In this document: positions 57,282 through 64,000 of the stretch, in pieces | Numbering within the stretch: position 1 is the stretch's first letter | Layout of the letters: the number at the start of each line of letters is the position of its first letter | Assembly (NCBI RefSeq): GCF_044465595.1 | Contig: NZ_JBITLV010000001.1 | Location: 496,001-560,000 of the forward strand | Direction of reading: 5' to 3' | Length of the DNA: 64,000 nucleotides | Source of the DNA: Spongisporangium articulatum | GTDB taxonomy: Bacteria > Actinomycetota > Actinomycetes > Actinomycetales > Kineosporiaceae | Notes under the pieces: model-generated | Seen by the model: only the letters and a program-made list of their open reading frames with translations | Database searches by the model: none | What the model was told of the DNA's origin: nothing | Made by a program: the position numbers and the translations under genes

Positions 57282-58499
57282 GTGCGCCGAGCCCTGCGCC
57301 TCACCGTCGAGGCTGTGACCGTGCTGGCTTGTTCGCTCCTGGGCGGCGCTCTCCCCGGGGCGGTGGCGGCCACGACGCCGGTGAAGGCCGACACGGTGCT
57401 GTCGAGCAAGCCGAAGGCGTTCAGCAGCACGGACGGCGACATCCTGACCGTCGTCCCGGTGCGCGGGGCGAGCGTCGCCTCGATCGCGATCGGCGGCAAC
57501 TTCCGGCACGTCCGCCAGCCGGACGGGCGCTCGGTCGCGGCCCGGAACTTCGCGATCCTGGACGCGAAGACCGGAGCGGTGCGGTTCGCCGGGCAGGTCG
57601 ACTCCTACGTGCGGTCCATCACCAGCCGCGACGGCGTGACCTACCTGGGCGGGGACTTCACCTGGGTGGGCGGGAAGTACCGGCCGCGGGCCGCCGCGGT
57701 CTCCGCGACCGGATCCGTGACCGCCTGGAACCCGAGGCCGCCCGGTCGGGTGCGGGCCCTGGCCGCGGACAAGACCGGCGTCTACCTGGCCGGTGACTTC
57801 AACGCGGTGCGCAAGGTGTCGCTGTCCACGGGCGGCACCCTGTGGGCCAAGACGACGACCGCGGGTCTCAGCCGCACCCTCCTGCTGACCGGCGGTTCGC
57901 TGTACGTGGGTGGGCTGTTCGAGAGCTACGACGGGCTGGTCCGGCACGGTCTGGTGAAGGTCGCACCCGGTTCGGGGGCCGTGGACGCCGGATTCGACGC
58001 GAAGCTGCGGGCCGACTCGGGCACCGGCCCCTACCCCGACTACGACGGCGAGGGCGTCGCGTCCCTGGCGGCGGCGCCGACGAAGGGGAACATCGTCGTC
58101 GGGGTCGGCGGCCACGCCCCGCCCGGCCCGCTGGTCTCCAACGAGGTCTTCGAGCTGAAGGCCGCCACGGGCGGCAAGGTCTGGCGGAAGGGCCTGATCG
58201 GCGACGGGCAGGCGGTGGCCGCGGTCGGGAAGACGGTCGTCGTCGGGTATCACCGCAACCTGCCCAACACGACGGTCCCGTGGCCGTACTTCGCCGCGCA
58301 GTTCAACGACGCGAAGGGTTCGCTGACGACGTGGGACCCGAAGCTGACCGGCGACCAGTCGAACGCCGACGGCGGCAACAACGGCGTGCAGGCCATGTAC
58401 GCGAACGCGACGGCCAAGCGCCTGTTCGTGGCCGGCGCCTTCACCGCCTGGAACGGGAAGGCGGGCTACCAGTCCCTCGCGGTGTTCAGCTGGACGTAG
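57282..58499 (+). CDS. Secreted propeller-like (delta-60-type repeat) protein
   Basis: A 405-residue exported protein. The signal peptide is MRRALRLTVEAVTVLACSLL ending near AVAAT. The body consists of repeated blade-like units ending in (Y/F)xGG(D/L)FxxxxG, for example YLGGDFTWVGGKYRPRAAAV, YVGGLFESYDG and FVAGAFTAWNGKAGYQS, as in delta-60/beta-propeller surface proteins. Probable extracellular binding role; no catalytic residues are evident. Confidence 0.65.
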   Translation: MRRALRLTVEAVTVLACSLLGGALPGAVAATTPVKADTVLSSKPKAFSSTDGDILTVVPVRGASVASIAIGGNFRHVRQPDGRSVAARNFAILDAKTGAVRFAGQVDSYVRSITSRDGVTYLGGDFTWVGGKYRPRAAAVSATGSVTAWNPRPPGRVRALAADKTGVYLAGDFNAVRKVSLSTGGTLWAKTTTAGLSRTLLLTGGSLYVGGLFESYDGLVRHGLVKVAPGSGAVDAGFDAKLRADSGTGPYPDYDGEGVASLAAAPTKGNIVVGVGGHAPPGPLVSNEVFELKAATGGKVWRKGLIGDGQAVAAVGKTVVVGYHRNLPNTTVPWPYFAAQFNDAKGSLTTWDPKLTGDQSNADGGNNGVQAMYANATAKRLFVAGAFTAWNGKAGYQSLAVFSWT

Positions 58500-58667
58500 T
58501 GCGGGTTCCGCGCCGCTGCCTTGACGTTGTGCCGTTCGCCCCGCCGGCGCCAGGGCGCCCAGGCCCGCAGTGCGTCAAGACAGTCGCCACGAACCCGTCG
58601 AACGTCCAGGCAGTGGCGATCGCGCGACGAATTCGCTGAAGGAGCCAAGCGGACGTAGGCTCCGGTT

Positions 58668-59489
58668 ATGGCTAAGACATGGTTCATCACCGGGGCGTCC
58701 AAGGGATTCGGCCGCGAGTGGGCGGAAGCCGCCCTGGAGCGCGGCGACCGGGTGGCGGCGACGGCCCGCGACCTCAGCACAATTGAGCCGCTGGTCGCGA
58801 AGTACGGCGACGCGGTGCTGCCCCTCCAACTCGACGTGAACGACCACGACGCCGACTTCGCCGCCGTCGCCCAGGCCCACGAACACTTCGGCCAGCTCGA
58901 CGTCGTGGTGAACAACGCGGGCTACGGCCACTTCGGGATGATCGAGGAGATCTCCGAGGCGGAGGCCCGGGCGCAGATCGAGACCAACCTGTTCGGCGCC
59001 CTCTGGGTGACCCAGGCGGCGTTGCCGTTCCTGCGCGCGCAGGGGTCCGGGCACATCCTCCAGGTGTCGAGCATCGGCGGGATCAGCGCGTTCCCCAACG
59101 TCGGCATCTACCACGCGTCGAAGTGGGCGCTCGAGGGGTTCAGCCAGGCGCTGGCCCAGGAGGTGGCCGGCTTCGGCATCAACGTCACCCTCATCGAACC
59201 GGCCGGGTTCAGCACCGACTGGGCCGGGCCGTCGTCCAGCACCAGCGCCAAGCTCGAGGCCTACGACGAGGTGCGTGAGCGCCGGCAGAAGCAGCGCAGC
59301 GCCATGCCGGTGGGCGACCCGCACGCCAGCGCGGCCGCCGTGCTCAAGCTCGTGGACGCCGAGAACCCGCCGCTACGCGCCTTCTTCGGCCTCTCCCCGC
59401 TCGGCATCGCGACCGCCGACTACGAGTCGCGGCTGAAGTCGTGGAACGAGTGGCAGTGGCTGGCCGAGGAGGCGCACGGCACCGCCTAA
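58668..59489 (+). CDS. Short-chain dehydrogenase/reductase
   Basis: A 273-residue classical SDR: TGASKGFGREW (cofactor loop), VVNNAGYGHFG, SSIGG and catalytic YHASKWALEGF. The long C-terminal part (AGPSSSTSAKLEAYDEVRER) is typical of the SDR group acting on unspecified alcohols or ketones. ATG 58668 follows GGAGCC at some distance. It is alone, ended by a strong terminator. Confidence 0.85.
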   Translation: MAKTWFITGASKGFGREWAEAALERGDRVAATARDLSTIEPLVAKYGDAVLPLQLDVNDHDADFAAVAQAHEHFGQLDVVVNNAGYGHFGMIEEISEAEARAQIETNLFGALWVTQAALPFLRAQGSGHILQVSSIGGISAFPNVGIYHASKWALEGFSQALAQEVAGFGINVTLIEPAGFSTDWAGPSSSTSAKLEAYDEVRERRQKQRSAMPVGDPHASAAAVLKLVDAENPPLRAFFGLSPLGIATADYESRLKSWNEWQWLAEEAHGTA

Positions 59490-59508
59490 CCCTTCGGCGT
59501 GCCGCTTC

Positions 59509-59552
59509 AAAGCACAGGAATCCGGCCCTTCGTGGCCGGATTCCTGTGCTTT
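59509..59552 (+). terminator. Strong terminator after the SDR gene
   Basis: Perfect 19-base arms at 59509-59527 and 59534-59552 (core AAAGCACAGGAATCCGGCC) with loop CTTCGT, 20 bp beyond the stop. Confidence 0.85.
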
Positions 59553-59590
59553 GGCTGGGCACGCGGCACCCTCCCGCGGTCGACCTAGAT

Positions 59591-59608
59591 ACCCTAGGGG
59601 GGTAGGGT
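59591..59608. promoter_or_regulatory. CsoR-type copper operator
   Basis: ACCCTAGGGGGGTAGGGT has perfect inverted ACCCTA/TAGGGT arms around a G-tract, the form of CsoR/RcnR-family operators. It ends eight bp before csoR and overlaps its promoter, so Cu(I)-free CsoR would repress csoR-copA. Confidence 0.7.
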
Positions 59609-59615
59609 GTGGCGC

Positions 59616-59897
59616 ATGAACGGGTACAGCGGGAGCAAGGACGACTACCTGAAGCGGCTGCGGCGCATCGAGGGCCAGGTCCGCGGGCTGCAGCGGATGG
59701 TCGAGGAGGACACGTACTGCATCGACATCCTGACCCAGGTGTCCGCGGTGACGAAGGCGCTGCAGGCGGTCAGCCTGGGCCTGCTCGAAGACCACCTCGA
59801 CCACTGCGTGCGTGACGCCGCCGTGGCCGGCGGCCCGGAGGCGGACGCCAAGATCCGCGAGGCGGCCGACGCGATCGCCCGGCTGGTGCGCTCATGA
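59616..59897 (+). CDS. csoR: Copper-sensing repressor CsoR
   Basis: A 93-residue all-helical repressor. The Cu(I) ligands are C35 (DTYCIDIL), H60 and C64 (EDHLDHCVRDA), the family's C-H-C set. The ATG at 59616 is preferred to one nine bases upstream that would overlap the operator. Its stop overlaps the copA ATG (ATGA). Confidence 0.92.
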   Translation: MNGYSGSKDDYLKRLRRIEGQVRGLQRMVEEDTYCIDILTQVSAVTKALQAVSLGLLEDHLDHCVRDAAVAGGPEADAKIREAADAIARLVRS

Positions 59898-62011
59898 GCC
59901 CGCTCGAGCTGAACCTGACCGACGTCTCCGGTCAGGCCCCCCGCGGCGCGGGCGCCGGTCAACGCGAGGTGACGCTCGACGTCCAGGGCATGACGTGCGC
60001 CTCGTGCGTGGCCCGGGTGCAGAAGAGCCTGAACGGCGTGACCGGCGTGCGGGCCAGCGTGAACCTGGCCACCGAGACGGCGCACGTGGTCGCGGCGCCG
60101 GACGTCACCGACGACGCGTTGATCGCCGCGGTCGAGCGCACCGGCTATCACGCCAGCCTGCCCCAACCGCCCGGCGAGCAGCAGGACCCGGAGGAGGCAC
60201 CGGACACCCTGCGGACGAGGCTGCTGGTCGCCGCCGTGCTCACCGTGCCCGTCGCCGCGATCTCGATGGTCCCGGCGTGGCACTTCGACGGGTGGCGGTG
60301 GGTCGTGCTGGCCCTGGCCACCCCCGTCGTCACGTGGGGCGCCTGGCCATTCCACCGCGCGGCCGCGGTCAACGCCCGGCACCTGGCCTCCACCATGGAC
60401 ACCCTGGTCTCGATCGGCATCGTCGCCGCCTACCTCTGGTCGCTGGTCGCGCTGTTCACCGGCGGTGAGTTGTACCTCGAGGTCGCCACCGTCGTCGCCA
60501 CGTTCCTGCTGGCCGGGCGCCACCTCGAGGCCCGCGCCCGCCGCGCCTCGGGCGCCGCGCTGCGCACGCTGCTCGACCTGGGCGCCAAGCAGGTGACGCT
60601 CGTCGACGGCCGCACCGTCGGGCTGGAGACGCTGCGCGTGGGCGACCGGTTCGTCGTCCGGCCCGGCGAGAAGATCGGCACCGACGGCGTCGTCGAGGAC
60701 GGCGACAGCGAGGTCGACGAGTCGATGCTCACCGGGGAGGCGGTGCCGGTCGACGTGGGGCCCGGCGCGACCGTCACCGGGGCCACGGTCAACGGCGGCG
60801 GGCGGTTGACGGTGCGGGCGACCCGCGTCGGCGCCGACACCCGGCTCGCCCAGATCGGGCGTCTGGTCCAGGCCGCACAGAACGGCCAGGCCCCGGTGCA
60901 ACGCCTGGCCGACGCCACCTCCGCCGTGTTCGTGCCGGTGGTGCTCGGGCTGGCGCTCGTCACGCTCGTCGCCTGGCTGGCGATCACCCGCGATCCGTCG
61001 GCCGCGTTCACCGCGCTGCTGGTCGGCACCGGCCGCGGGGCGCAGGCGGGCATCCTGATCCGCGGGCCGCAGGTGCTGGAGGACGCGCGTGCGGTGCGGG
61101 TCGTCGTCCTCGACAAGACCGGCACGGTCACCACGGGCGCGATGCGCGTCGCGGGCGTCACCACCACCGGCGGCCTGACCGAGCACGAGCTGCTGCGCTT
61201 CGCGGGAGCGGTCGAGGCCGCCTCGGAACACCCTGTCGCGCGGGCGATCTCGCAGGCGTCGGGTGACGTCGAGGTGGCCACCGGCGTCCGGCAGGAACGC
61301 GGCCTCGGCATCGAGGGGACGGTCGACGGGCACCTCGTGCGCGCCGGACGTTCCACGTGGATCATGGGGACGATCCCGACAGAGCTGACCGAAGCGCTGG
61401 CGGCCTACGAGCGGGACGGGCGGACCGTCGTCCTGGTCAGCCTCGACGGCGAGCCCGCCGGGCTCGTCGCGGTCGGCGACACGGTCAAGCCCGGGGCGGC
61501 GGACGCCGTCGCGCAGCTCGTGCGGCTCGGCCTCACCCCCGTGCTGCTCACCGGGGACAACGAACGCGCCGCGCGCGCGGTCGCGGCGGCGGTCGGCATC
61601 GACGAGGTCGTGGCCGGGGTCATGCCCGAGGGCAAGGTGGACGTCGTCCGCCGGCTCGAGCGCGAACGCGGGCCGGTCGCGATGGTCGGGGACGGCGTGA
61701 ACGACGCGGCCGCGCTGGCCGCGGCCCGGCTCGGGCTGGCCATGGGGACGGGCACCGACGCGGCGATCGAGGCGAGCGACGTGACCCTGGTGCGGGGTGA
61801 CCTCACGACCGTGCCACAGGCGGTGCGGCTGTCGCGGGCCACGCTGCGGGTGATCCGGCAGAACCTGGCCTGGGCCTTCGGGTACAACCTGGCCGCGCTC
61901 CCGCTGGCCGCGTTCGGCCTGCTCAACCCCATGATCGCGGGCGGCGCGATGGCGTTGAGCAGCGTCGCGGTGGTGACGAACAGCCTGCGGCTGCGGCGGG
62001 TCAGCCTCTAG
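59894..62011 (+). CDS. copA: CopA-type P1B ATPase lacking the CPC membrane helix
   Basis: A 705-residue copper ATPase. The N-terminal metal-binding domain (MTCASC, C35/C38), actuator TGEAVPV (about 280-286), phosphorylation D407 (DKTGT), SEHPVARA and GDGVNDAAA are intact. However, FTA (372-374) joins directly to LLVGTGRGAQ, with nothing in between; in the family about 20 residues stand here, including the ion-binding CPC and the whole sixth helix. The nucleotide junction is at 61015/61016 and the frame is kept. As written, the protein should fold with altered topology and not transport copper. It is coupled to csoR and converges with an 11-bp overlap on the ankyrin gene. Confidence 0.85.
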   Translation: MSPLELNLTDVSGQAPRGAGAGQREVTLDVQGMTCASCVARVQKSLNGVTGVRASVNLATETAHVVAAPDVTDDALIAAVERTGYHASLPQPPGEQQDPEEAPDTLRTRLLVAAVLTVPVAAISMVPAWHFDGWRWVVLALATPVVTWGAWPFHRAAAVNARHLASTMDTLVSIGIVAAYLWSLVALFTGGELYLEVATVVATFLLAGRHLEARARRASGAALRTLLDLGAKQVTLVDGRTVGLETLRVGDRFVVRPGEKIGTDGVVEDGDSEVDESMLTGEAVPVDVGPGATVTGATVNGGGRLTVRATRVGADTRLAQIGRLVQAAQNGQAPVQRLADATSAVFVPVVLGLALVTLVAWLAITRDPSAAFTALLVGTGRGAQAGILIRGPQVLEDARAVRVVVLDKTGTVTTGAMRVAGVTTTGGLTEHELLRFAGAVEAASEHPVARAISQASGDVEVATGVRQERGLGIEGTVDGHLVRAGRSTWIMGTIPTELTEALAAYERDGRTVVLVSLDGEPAGLVAVGDTVKPGAADAVAQLVRLGLTPVLLTGDNERAARAVAAAVGIDEVVAGVMPEGKVDVVRRLERERGPVAMVGDGVNDAAALAAARLGLAMGTGTDAAIEASDVTLVRGDLTTVPQAVRLSRATLRVIRQNLAWAFGYNLAALPLAAFGLLNPMIAGGAMALSSVAVVTNSLRLRRVSL

Positions 62012-62882
62012 CCGCGAGGGCGGCGAGCAGGAGGCGTTCCACCTCGTCGTGCGCGGACGGGTCCTCGTACTCGGCCCGGCCCTGCCGGCACAGCGCGAGC
62101 GAGTCGCGGCCCTCGTCGTCCCGCAACGTCGGGTCGGCCCCGCGCGCGAGCAGGTGCCGGACGGCGTCGGGCCGCCCCTCGCGCGCGGCCAGCCGCAGGG
62201 CCTGGCGCCCCCAGACCGGCTCGACCGCGTCGACCGGGGTGCCGGCGTCGAGGAGCACGTCGAGGACGGTGAGCCGCTGGTGGTGGGCCGCCATCATCAG
62301 CGCGAGCAGCCGGGTGCCCTCGTCGGCAGGGGCCGTGGTGAGCGTCCCCGCGGCCGCCGCCAGCACGTCGTCCGGCACGCGCGCCCCGGCCCGGACGAGG
62401 AGGTCGACGACGTCCGTCATCCCGAACACCGCGGCGTGCAGCAACGCGGTCCCGCCGGGGACGCCACCCGAGTCCGCCGCCGCGCGCGCCTCGAGGTCGG
62501 CGCCCGCCTCGATCAGGACCAGCGCGACCGCGGCGTCGCCGTAGCTCGCGGCGGTGATCAGAGGCGTCTCGACCGGCGGCGGCTGGTCGCCGTCGACCGG
62601 CGCCCCGGCCGCCAGCAGCTCGCGGGCCAGGTTCGCCGCGCCGGGCACGTCCCGCCACCGATTGGTCGCGGTGTCGTACCGCAGCATCGCGACGTAACCG
62701 AGCGGTGAGGCGCCCAGCGGGTGGTCGCGCCAGTTCTCCAGTCCGGCCGTGGCCGACGCCGGGTCGGCCGTGAGCAGCGCACGCAGCGCCGTCACGTCAC
62801 CGTGGTCGAGCATGCCGCGACGCTCGACCTCGGCCTGACGGCGCGACGGGTCGGGATCGGGGTGCCGGGGCAGCGATGGCAT
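62001..62882 (-). CDS. Ankyrin-repeat protein
   Basis: A 293-residue cytosolic protein with four or five ankyrin-type units, for example TPLITAASYGDAAVALVLIE, GTALLHAAVFGMTDVVDLLV and QALRLAAREGRPDAVRHLLA with GADP ends. No enzymatic domain. It probably mediates protein binding. Its last 11 bp overlap copA on the other strand. Confidence 0.8.
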   Translation of the reverse strand: MPSLPRHPDPDPSRRQAEVERRGMLDHGDVTALRALLTADPASATAGLENWRDHPLGASPLGYVAMLRYDTATNRWRDVPGAANLARELLAAGAPVDGDQPPPVETPLITAASYGDAAVALVLIEAGADLEARAAADSGGVPGGTALLHAAVFGMTDVVDLLVRAGARVPDDVLAAAAGTLTTAPADEGTRLLALMMAAHHQRLTVLDVLLDAGTPVDAVEPVWGRQALRLAAREGRPDAVRHLLARGADPTLRDDEGRDSLALCRQGRAEYEDPSAHDEVERLLLAALAARG

Positions 62883-62934
62883 GGTGTGCGAGCAGGGTAC
62901 GCCGGCGACGGCCGGATTCCGCCGTCACACTTCC

Positions 62935-62949
62935 GTCCATGATCACGAG
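62935..62949. repeat. Dispersed intergenic motif GTCCATGATCACGAG (copy 2)
   Basis: Identical to 29452-29466. It overlaps the stop codon of the TAP-like hydrolase gene. Confidence 0.6.
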
Positions 62950-64000
62950 TGCAGGGCGTGGTCGAGCGTGCGCAGGGCGAGGAGCGGGTTCGTGCCCCGC
63001 ACCGGGATGCCGGCCCGGGTACCGACGGTCCCGCCGAGCGCCGTGGCCGTCGCCGTCGATCTACGGAAGTAGGTGTACCCGTACGACTCCGGGGTCGGGT
63101 CGGGCAGCGCGTTGCAGGTGTAGCCGTCGGCGGGCAGCGTGCCGTGCACCAGGTAGGCCTCGACCACGCCGTCGACGCAGCGGTTGCCGCCCGCGTAGAG
63201 CGCGTGGTCGCCCTCCCCCTTGACGACGACCATTCTCGAACCGGGCAGGGCCGCCGCTGTGCGTCGGGCACCCTCGATCGGGGTGGCCGGGTCCTTCTCG
63301 GACTGGATCATCAGCACCGGCGGCAGCCCGGCGCCCGTCACCGCGGGGAGGGTCAGCGAGGGACGGTTCCAGAAGTAGCAGGGGTCGGACGGCGCCGCGT
63401 AGCCCAGCAACGGGTACTGCTCGCCCCAGGCCGTCGACAGCTGCACGAGCTCGGCGCGGTTCCGGTTCCAGACGCTGTCGTTGCAGGTCACCGCCACGAA
63501 GGCGGCGTCCCCGGCGTCCGAGGACATCGGCCTACGGGCCAGCGAGCTCGGCGCCGAGTCCGAGCCGACCAGGGCCGTGGCCCGCTGCTCGGCCCGGGCG
63601 TAGGCCCGCGCGGCGGTCGCGTCGTGGCCGGCGTCGGTCGCGGCGATCGCCGTCGCGAAGTCCTGCAGCACCATCGCGGCCAGCGGGAACATCGCCTTCG
63701 CGTACATCGCGCTGGTCAGCAGTTGGTCCAGCAGGACGGCGCTGTCGACGGGCCGGTCGGGGCTCAGCCCGGCGCGGATCGACTCGTAGCTCGCCTCGAC
63801 GGCGGCCGGCGTCGTCCCCAGCCGGTACTCCTTGTCGTACTTCGCCGCCCACGGCAGGAAGTCCTCGCGGAAACGGCGCTGGAAGCCCATCGGCTGCAGT
63901 TCGAAGGCCTGCTCCCAGCCGTTGGTGACGTCGACGTTCGAGTCCAGCACCAGGCGCTGGACCGCGGCCGGGTAGGCGGTCGCGTACCGGGCCCCCAGCC
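62943..64000 (-). CDS. TAP-like alpha/beta hydrolase (S33 family), C-terminal part
   Basis: The gene enters from the right edge; about 352 codons are visible. It shows the middle ARYATAYPAAVQRLVLDSNVD, a cap region, then LPPVLMIQSEKDPATPIEGA (catalytic Asp) and VKGEGDHALYAGGNRCVDG (catalytic His) of the tripeptidyl-aminopeptidase-like C-terminal domain. The nucleophile and any signal peptide are outside. Relatives are secreted peptidases or esterases. The stop lies in a copy of the TGATCATG motif. Confidence 0.8.
   Translation of the reverse strand, partial: LGARYATAYPAAVQRLVLDSNVDVTNGWEQAFELQPMGFQRRFREDFLPWAAKYDKEYRLGTTPAAVEASYESIRAGLSPDRPVDSAVLLDQLLTSAMYAKAMFPLAAMVLQDFATAIAATDAGHDATAARAYARAEQRATALVGSDSAPSSLARRPMSSDAGDAAFVAVTCNDSVWNRNRAELVQLSTAWGEQYPLLGYAAPSDPCYFWNRPSLTLPAVTGAGLPPVLMIQSEKDPATPIEGARRTAAALPGSRMVVVKGEGDHALYAGGNRCVDGVVEAYLVHGTLPADGYTCNALPDPTPESYGYTYFRRSTATATALGGTVGTRAGIPVRGTNPLLALRTLDHALHS

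Noticed and set aside
1..64000. CRISPR arrays, rRNA genes, insertion sequences with transposase
   Set aside because: No regularly spaced repeats, no rRNA segments and no transposase motifs were seen anywhere in the window.

Overview
The window is high-GC DNA with the codon bias, GTG starts and GTGA/ATGA gene overlaps of an actinobacterium. Consistent markers are a FadE5-type acyl-CoA dehydrogenase, an AAC(2')-I acetyltransferase, a DinB/mycothiol-type protein, a WXG100-like protein, a DUF559 protein and an actinomycete integrative and conjugative element (AICE). The genus cannot be fixed from sequence alone; a free-living soil-type actinobacterium is likely.

Layout. 1-1.5 kb: end of a nucleoside-type ABC ATPase gene, a secreted alpha/beta hydrolase and a small protein. 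1.5-5 kb: a lower-GC accessory patch with an ATPase/PD-(D/E)XK protein behind an elaborate palindromic operator, flanked by two minus-strand gene fragments, then a dGTPase-like HD protein and a tiny membrane protein. 5.2-8.4 kb: a 1070-residue Ig-like surface protein followed by about 1 kb without a gene. 9.5-14.8 kb: a DUF559 protein, an unknown protein, an oxidoreductase pair and a crotonase.

14.9-27.7 kb: a complete AICE integrated in the 3' end of tRNA-Gly(CCC), bounded by a perfect 44-bp att repeat. Its backbone is integrase, excisionase, RepSA-type HUH replication initiator, SpdB-like membrane protein, FtsK-like transfer ATPase and Pra-like activator. Cargo or regulation consists of a monooxygenase-like gene coupled to an XRE/TPR regulator, a TRADD-N-associated-type membrane protein, and a three-gene overlapping operon ending the element (TIGR04255-like, an unknown, and a QGDIF/SQDCD protein). 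Directly beyond attR lie two degenerate att copies enclosing an inverted remnant of a related AICE, so this tRNA site has been used repeatedly.

29-47 kb: HD hydrolase, solitary type IV pilin-like protein, esterase, GlsB-type membrane protein, FadE behind a TetR-type operator, CopD/CtaG fusion coupled to a nitrilase-family enzyme, MarR-MFS pair, HisC/Pat aminotransferase, three tandem secreted Ag85-fold esterases, a holin-like protein and a uridine phosphorylase-adenosine deaminase salvage pair. 47-64 kb: WXG100-like protein plus lipase-like partner, LMW phosphatase plus fructosamine kinase, DinB protein, site-2 protease, a probable Mn2+ riboswitch before a GDT1-family exporter, YhgE-like protein, TM2 protein, aac(2')-I, purB, a secreted propeller-like protein, SDR, csoR-copA and an ankyrin protein. 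The encoded CopA lacks the helix that normally carries the CPC metal site. The window ends in a TAP-like hydrolase.

Most transcription units are short. Many convergent gene ends are separated by long perfect hairpins, several flanked by a shared motif with a TGATCA core.
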